From an uncultured Verrucomicrobiota bacterium (GTDB lineage: Bacteria > Verrucomicrobiota > Verrucomicrobiae > Opitutales > Opitutaceae): DNA of 10,499 nucleotides. The stretch spans positions 1 to 10,499 of the forward strand of contig CAMLQS010000167.1 in the NCBI GenBank assembly GCA_946482165.1. Direction: 5' to 3'. Below the pieces are notes generated by a model, which saw only the letters and a list, made by a program, of their open reading frames with translations, was not told where the DNA came from and made no database searches. Positions 7,004 through 10,499 of this stretch are shown here, piece after piece. How positions within the stretch are numbered: position 1 is the first letter of the stretch; each line of letters starts with the position of its first letter. The position numbers and the translations under genes are program-made.

Positions 7004-8425
7004 TTACTTCACGGGAGGGCCCCAGGATCCCGGGCTCGCCAGAAACACGCTGTCGTCGACGGTGCGTCCGGAGGTTTCGAGCTTTGCGTCCGCGAGCGTG
7101 TCGCTGCGGATGACGGGTGCGGCGGCGATTTCGTTGACCAGGGTAATGCCGCGGGCGGGGGCGGGTTTGATGGGACTGGCCATCTCGGCATGCTCGGGCA
7201 TGCCGAATCCGAACAGGATCGGGATGGCGGGGATGGAGCGCTCGCCGAGTTGGGCGGAGAGGCGCACGCGGTGGTTTTGGCCGGCGATGGTGGCGAGGGC
7301 GTGAACGAGGGAGCGGGGGCCGTCGCCGACAAGTTCGAGTTCCACGTCGGAATCGCGTCCTCCGCGAAGGTAGAGCAGCGGTCCGTGCGCGAGGTCGCCG
7401 CGGGAACGGCGGACGATCGTCTGCGAGCCGATGAGATAGCCGCGTTCGCAGCCGCGGGCGACGCAGTTTTCCAGGACCGCCTTGCGCGGAGAGTCGTCGC
7501 GGGTGCCGATTTCGAAGCCGGCGCGGGTGTTGATGGCGGTGCAGTTGAGGAGCGTGACGGCGCCCGCGTTGCCGTAGGTGCGGAATCCGTCCTCGACGAG
7601 ACTCTTCACGTAGCCGGGGCTGATGAGATGGCGACCATCGCGGTTGGGATAGACGGAACGAAAACCGAGGTCGAAGGCGGGGCCGGACGTGTCCCGCAAC
7701 ATCTCGTCGGTCGGGCGCATGACGCCCTCGGCGTAGCAGTCTTCCAGCCGGATGTCGCCGCCCTGCTGGATGTAGAAGCAGTGGCCGAAGGCGCGGCTGT
7801 AGACGCGACAGCGGCGGAGGATTGAGCCGGAGCCGAGGACCTGGACTCCGCTTTGTTTTTGGATGCCGACCAGGTTGGGGCCGCCTTTGCCGAGGAGATC
7901 GCCGTAGCCGTAGGGGAAAGAGCCATACACATGGAGCGTGACGTCTTCGAGCACGGTGTTTTCGCCCGCGAGCGAGAGCGTGTTGCCGCCGCTGCCGAGG
8001 TTGGGGCCGCTGTGACGGATGGAGAGCCCGGTGATCGTGTTGCCTTTGCCGGCGACGATGAGGCAGCGAACGTAGCCGCCGGGAAGTTTTTTGTAGAGCG
8101 TGGTGTCGATCTCGATGACGGCGCCTTCGCAGGCGATGCGGTTGCCGTTGCCGCGAAGGACGAGCATCGGCACGGCGGGACGGCCGGGCAGGCCCTTTCG
8201 CGCGGCGTGGATTTCGGTGAGCACGGCTTCGGTCAGATAGTCGGCCATGCGGTGGACGCCGGGCTTGAGCCTCAGTTCGCGGCCGTCGTGCGAGGCCTCC
8301 CGGGCGAGATCGGCGAGGCTGCCGACCTCGACGAACTCGGCGTGCGCGATGGCGGCGCCGAAATGGAACACGAGGGCGAAAGCGAAAGCGAGAGCGCGAA
8401 GCACTGGAGGCACGGGGAGGGGCAT
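7004..8425 (-). CDS. Exported right-handed parallel beta-helix protein, function unknown
   Basis: A 473-residue protein with a clear signal peptide: a short N-terminus with Arg10, a hydrophobic core (about 11-27), and a likely cut after AHA at residues 27-29. The mature part shows the short, turn-rich repeating strands of a right-handed parallel beta-helix, with runs such as RGNGNRIAC, AGKGNTITGLSI, AGENTVLEDVTL, SGSILRRCRVYS, GGDIRLEDCYAEGV, AGAVTLLNCTAINT and RKAVLENCVARGC (about 91-323). Asn-Cys or Asp-Cys pairs recur at the same turn (LEDC, LLNC, LENC), as in Asn/Cys-ladder helices. This fold occurs in pectate, alginate and other polysaccharide lyases, GH28-type hydrolases and carbohydrate-binding proteins, but I see no catalytic signature that assigns it to one. 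The C-terminal region (about 350-473) is less repetitive. It is read divergently from the LacI regulator gene, with 152 bp between them, and converges on the beta-xylosidase gene. An extracytoplasmic role on a polysaccharide is inferred from fold and context. Confidence 0.85.
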   Translation of the reverse strand: MPLPVPPVLRALAFAFALVFHFGAAIAHAEFVEVGSLADLAREASHDGRELRLKPGVHRMADYLTEAVLTEIHAARKGLPGRPAVPMLVLRGNGNRIACEGAVIEIDTTLYKKLPGGYVRCLIVAGKGNTITGLSIRHSGPNLGSGGNTLSLAGENTVLEDVTLHVYGSFPYGYGDLLGKGGPNLVGIQKQSGVQVLGSGSILRRCRVYSRAFGHCFYIQQGGDIRLEDCYAEGVMRPTDEMLRDTSGPAFDLGFRSVYPNRDGRHLISPGYVKSLVEDGFRTYGNAGAVTLLNCTAINTRAGFEIGTRDDSPRKAVLENCVARGCERGYLIGSQTIVRRSRGDLAHGPLLYLRGGRDSDVELELVGDGPRSLVHALATIAGQNHRVRLSAQLGERSIPAIPILFGFGMPEHAEMASPIKPAPARGITLVNEIAAAPVIRSDTLADAKLETSGRTVDDSVFLASPGSWGPPVK

Positions 8426-8438
8426 GGGGCGGGGTGGT

Positions 8439-8453
8439 TTAAGCGGAACTTAA
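8439..8453. promoter_or_regulatory. Short inverted repeat close to the beta-helix gene start
   Basis: TTAAG at 8439-8443 and CTTAA at 8449-8453 flank a 5-bp centre, with partial pairing further out (GGT before, ACC after). It lies 14 bp upstream of the beta-helix start codon, where a bound repressor would block that gene. Short repeats of this length occur by chance, so this is only a candidate operator. Confidence 0.3.
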
Positions 8454-8487
8454 CCGACGGAGTTGCCGGCGTAAAAGGCGCAGCTGC

Positions 8488-8499
8488 TTTCAAATGAAA
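8488..8499. promoter_or_regulatory. Candidate operator TTTCA-AA-TGAAA in the divergent control region
   Basis: A perfect 5-bp inverted repeat, TTTCA (8488-8492) and TGAAA (8495-8499), surrounds AA in the middle of the 152-bp gap between the beta-helix gene and the LacI-type regulator gene. It is AT-rich against a GC-rich background, and its place and symmetry suit autoregulation by the adjacent regulator. It does not resemble the CTGTTAACAG repeat near 5200. The rest of the gap (8426-8577) shows nothing else I can name. Confidence 0.4.
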
Positions 8500-8577
8500 C
8501 AAAACTGAAGGAGCGGTGGCGGCCCGGTCGAGTTTTGCGGTTTCCGCCGAGCTGAAGGCCGGTTGAATTGGGCGACG

Positions 8578-9624
8578 ATGTCTTCCGCCGCCAATCCCCG
8601 CCCCACTTTGCGCGACATAGCCGAGGCATTGGACTTGTCGCATGTGGCGGTGTCGCTCGCGCTGCGCGATTCGCCTCGCATCTCCGAGGCGCGACGCATC
8701 GAGGTGAAAGCGATGGCGGAGAAGCTCGGCTACCGGCCGGACCCGATGCTGGCCTCCCTGCTTGCCTATCGAAGAGGCCGGCGGGGGACCATGATCCGGG
8801 CCTGCCTGGGGTGGGTGAACCAGTGGCCCCGGCCCGGGGATCTGCGCGGGTTCAAGGAGTTCGACCATTATTGGCACGGGGCGAAGGCGGCGGCGGAGCG
8901 GATCGGTTATAATCTGGAGGAGTTTCGCTGGCCGCTCGGCAAGTCGGGCAAGCGGCTGCAGACGATTTTGGAGACACGCGGCGTGCGCGGACTGTTGATT
9001 CCTCCGCATCGAGATGGAATCGACATTCCCGACTTCGATTGGAGCCGTTTCTCGCTCGTGCGTTTCGGCTCCTCGGTCGCCACTTTGCCTGCCCATTCGG
9101 TGACCAGCGATCAGAGCCACTGCGCGCGGCTCGCCTATGAGAAAGCGGCGGAGCGGGGGTATCGGCGCATCGGCTACGTGAGCGACGGCGGTTTCGAAAA
9201 GAACACCGAGGGACACTTCCGCGAAGGTTATCTGACCGCGCAGGCGAAAGCGGCGCCGAAGGCGCGGCTTGAGCCTCTCCTGTTTTCCGGCGATAAGCGG
9301 CGGCACGCGGCGGAGTTGCGCGCCTGGATGAAATCGAAGAAGCCGGATGCGCTGGTAACGACCTTCATCTCGTTGCGTTCGTTGCTGGAAGGGCTGGGAC
9401 TGCGGGTGCCGGAGGATATCCCGGTGGCCACGACGAGCGTGTGGGACGGCAACTTCGACGCGGGGGCGGATCAGAACTCGATCGAGATCGGGCGCGTGGC
9501 GGTATGCACGTTGGCGGGATTGATTTTGGACAACGAAAAGGGGCCACCGGAATACCAGAGGCGAATTCTCGTCGAGGGGCGCTGGGTCGACGGAAAGAGT
9601 CTGCCGGTCAAGGGCGGCGCGTAA
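8578..9624 (+). CDS. LacI-family transcriptional regulator
   Basis: A 348-residue DNA-binding protein of LacI/GalR type. The N-terminal helix-turn-helix is clear: TLRDIAEALDLSHVAVSLAL (10-29), followed by ISEARRIEVKAMAEKLGYRPDP (35-56), which includes the hinge helix region. The rest (about 70-340) is a periplasmic-binding-protein-like effector domain with recognisable segments such as RGVRGLLIPP (134-143), AAERGYRRIGYVS (190-202), KPDALVTTF (255-263) and VPEDIPVATTS (277-287). The effector is probably a sugar but cannot be read from the sequence. The ATG at 8578 was chosen; an in-frame TTG at 8563 with GAAGG four bases upstream is an alternative that adds five residues before the domain. It is divergent from the beta-helix gene, and the gap carries a candidate operator. 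It may control that gene, itself, and possibly the symporter and xylosidase genes. Confidence 0.93.
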   Translation: MSSAANPRPTLRDIAEALDLSHVAVSLALRDSPRISEARRIEVKAMAEKLGYRPDPMLASLLAYRRGRRGTMIRACLGWVNQWPRPGDLRGFKEFDHYWHGAKAAAERIGYNLEEFRWPLGKSGKRLQTILETRGVRGLLIPPHRDGIDIPDFDWSRFSLVRFGSSVATLPAHSVTSDQSHCARLAYEKAAERGYRRIGYVSDGGFEKNTEGHFREGYLTAQAKAAPKARLEPLLFSGDKRRHAAELRAWMKSKKPDALVTTFISLRSLLEGLGLRVPEDIPVATTSVWDGNFDAGADQNSIEIGRVAVCTLAGLILDNEKGPPEYQRRILVEGRWVDGKSLPVKGGA

Positions 9625-9638
9625 CGCAGGCTGGAGGC

Positions 9639-9687
9639 GACAAGCCGAGGCTCGTCGTCGAAGGCGGCGTCATGCCGCCGCAGTCCA
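9639..9687. repeat. Two-hairpin intergenic repeat, copy 2
   Basis: This matches 6946-6994 at 44 of 49 positions, in the same orientation. The first hairpin (9639-9646 with 9649-9656) keeps the stem with one A-C mismatch; the second is GGCGGC (9663-9668) with GCCGCC (9674-9679). It starts 14 bp after the LacI-type regulator stop and runs into the 3' end of the convergent isomerase-like gene. It supplies that gene's TGA stop (9670-9672) and its final alanine codons. Confidence 0.8.
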
Positions 9688-10464
9688 TAGTCGGAGCCAC
9701 TCGCGCAAGGTGGCGGCGTCTTCGAGGAGGGCGGCCTCGGCGTCGTCGCGCACGAACTCGAGCAGGCCGAAGCGTTCGCCCGGGAGGGCGGAGAGCTCGC
9801 GGAAAAACTCCGCCCAGCGTTCGGCGCCGGCGGCGAGGGGATGGCGGTGGGCGGCGGTGGGCCACCAGTGGAAAACGTGGATGTTGCTCACGCGCGGAAG
9901 CACGGCGCGCAGGCCCCCGATGCAATCCGGAGTGGGCTCGCCGTTGTGCGGCTGCCAGTAGGTGAAAAGATTCGGATGCGGGGCCTCGGCGAGGAGACGG
10001 CGCGCGGAGTTGTTGGTGTCGGTGAGCGTGCCGTCGTGAAACTCGGTGGAGATGCTCACGCCGGCGGGGGCTGCGAGGTCGGCGATGCGGAGCAGATCGT
10101 CGACGACGCGCTTGCGTCCGTCCGCATCGAGTTTGGCCGAGCCGGCTCCGCCGGGCCAGACGCGGATCGTCGGCGCGCCGAGGGCGACGGCGGAGTCGAG
10201 CACGCGGGCGAAGTCGGGATTGTCGGGGGGGCCGCCGCCGGCGCGGTAGTAGCTGCCGTAGGCGGCGACGCGGAGGCCCGCGTCGAGGGTGAGATCGCGG
10301 ACCTCGCGGGCGCGCGAGACGTCGCCGTGCGGCGCGTGGATGTCGCCGCCCCATTCGATGCCGACCAGCCCGGCGCGTCGCGCCAGCGCGACGAGCTCGG
10401 AGGGCGAGAGCTTGCGGAAAGTGACGGAGACGAGGCCGGGAAGAATGCGAGGCGATGAACTCAT
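9670..10464 (-). CDS. Sugar phosphate isomerase/epimerase-like TIM-barrel protein
   Basis: A 264-residue protein of the xylose isomerase-like TIM-barrel superfamily (AP endonuclease 2 type), the usual size for sugar isomerases and epimerases of this group. Seen in the sequence: LVGIEWGGDIHAPHGD (33-48), with Glu37 at the usual first-metal position and a GGD-H-PHGD block; IRVWPGG (100-106); STEFHDGTLTDT (139-150), with Glu141 and His143 as likely metal or substrate ligands; YWQPH (169-173); IHVFHW (195-200); and LLEFV (234-238), with Glu236 as the last conserved acid. No signal peptide. The ATG at 10464 has a pyrimidine-rich leader (CCTCCTTTCCC) and no Shine-Dalgarno. The last residues WTAAA and the stop are partly encoded by the intergenic repeat, so the native C-terminus may once have been different. 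It probably interconverts a sugar or sugar acid in the same catabolic route, but the substrate is unknown. Only 35 bp upstream are in the window, so its promoter or operon partners are not visible. Confidence 0.85.
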   Translation of the reverse strand: MSSSPRILPGLVSVTFRKLSPSELVALARRAGLVGIEWGGDIHAPHGDVSRAREVRDLTLDAGLRVAAYGSYYRAGGGPPDNPDFARVLDSAVALGAPTIRVWPGGAGSAKLDADGRKRVVDDLLRIADLAAPAGVSISTEFHDGTLTDTNNSARRLLAEAPHPNLFTYWQPHNGEPTPDCIGGLRAVLPRVSNIHVFHWWPTAAHRHPLAAGAERWAEFFRELSALPGERFGLLEFVRDDAEAALLEDAATLREWLRLWTAAA

Positions 10465-10499
10465 GGGAAAGGAGGACGACGACCACGGACGATGCGTCG

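Noticed and set aside
8370..8400. Short GCGAAA/GCGAGA tandem run
   Set aside because: It encodes the Ala-Phe-Ala-Phe core of the beta-helix protein signal peptide, so codon repetition explains it.
8272..9306. 344-codon minus-strand open frame across the LacI gene
   Set aside because: It spans the divergent promoter and the antisense of the HTH regulator, with no coherent domain. It is a shadow frame.

Overview
This is a GC-rich bacterial window that reads as a carbohydrate-utilisation locus. I infer a verrucomicrobial host of the Opitutaceae kind. The reasons are the style of the proteins (a LacI-type regulator with an HVAVSLALR recognition helix, a GPH-type symporter with no SusC/SusD pair, a 'GIEW-GGD-H-PHGD' type sugar isomerase) and the near absence of Shine-Dalgarno sequences. 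No rRNA, marker gene or mobile element is present to prove the taxon.

Layout. At 25-55 there is a strong rho-independent terminator on the plus strand. It belongs to a gene left of the window, which converges on the first operon. A minus-strand operon then occupies 158-5060 and is read right to left: a GPH/MelB-type sugar:cation symporter, a GH36-like alpha-galactosidase, and a PfkB-family sugar kinase, with gaps of only 26 and 23 bp. A 212-bp divergent control region (5061-5272) carries a perfect 12-bp inverted repeat (5145-5156 and 5201-5212), probably two operator sites serving both directions. From it a GH43 beta-xylosidase gene (5273-6937) is read on the plus strand. Next come a secreted right-handed beta-helix protein of unknown function (7004-8425, minus) and, divergent from it, a LacI-family regulator (8578-9624, plus). 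Last is a TIM-barrel sugar-phosphate isomerase/epimerase-like protein (9670-10464, minus), whose upstream region is cut off by the window edge.

How the genes fit together. The alpha-galactosidase and the beta-xylosidase have no signal peptide, so the simplest model (inference) is as follows. Short decorated oligosaccharides, such as galactose- or arabinose-bearing xylo-oligosaccharides, are imported by the symporter and trimmed in the cytoplasm by the two hydrolases. The freed sugars are then isomerised and phosphorylated by the TIM-barrel protein and the PfkB kinase. The beta-helix protein is the only clearly exported product and could bind or cleave the polymer outside the cytoplasmic membrane. 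The LacI protein is a candidate regulator of its divergent neighbour and perhaps of the whole locus.

The least ordinary signals are non-coding. One is the paired operator-like repeat in the divergent promoter region. The other is a 49-bp two-hairpin repeat (44 of 49 positions identical) found once in each of the two convergent intergenic junctions (6946-6994 and 9639-9687); the second copy supplies the stop codon and last codons of the isomerase gene. No new defence, mobile or RNA-based system is evident. Every stretch over 300 bases is occupied by a gene.
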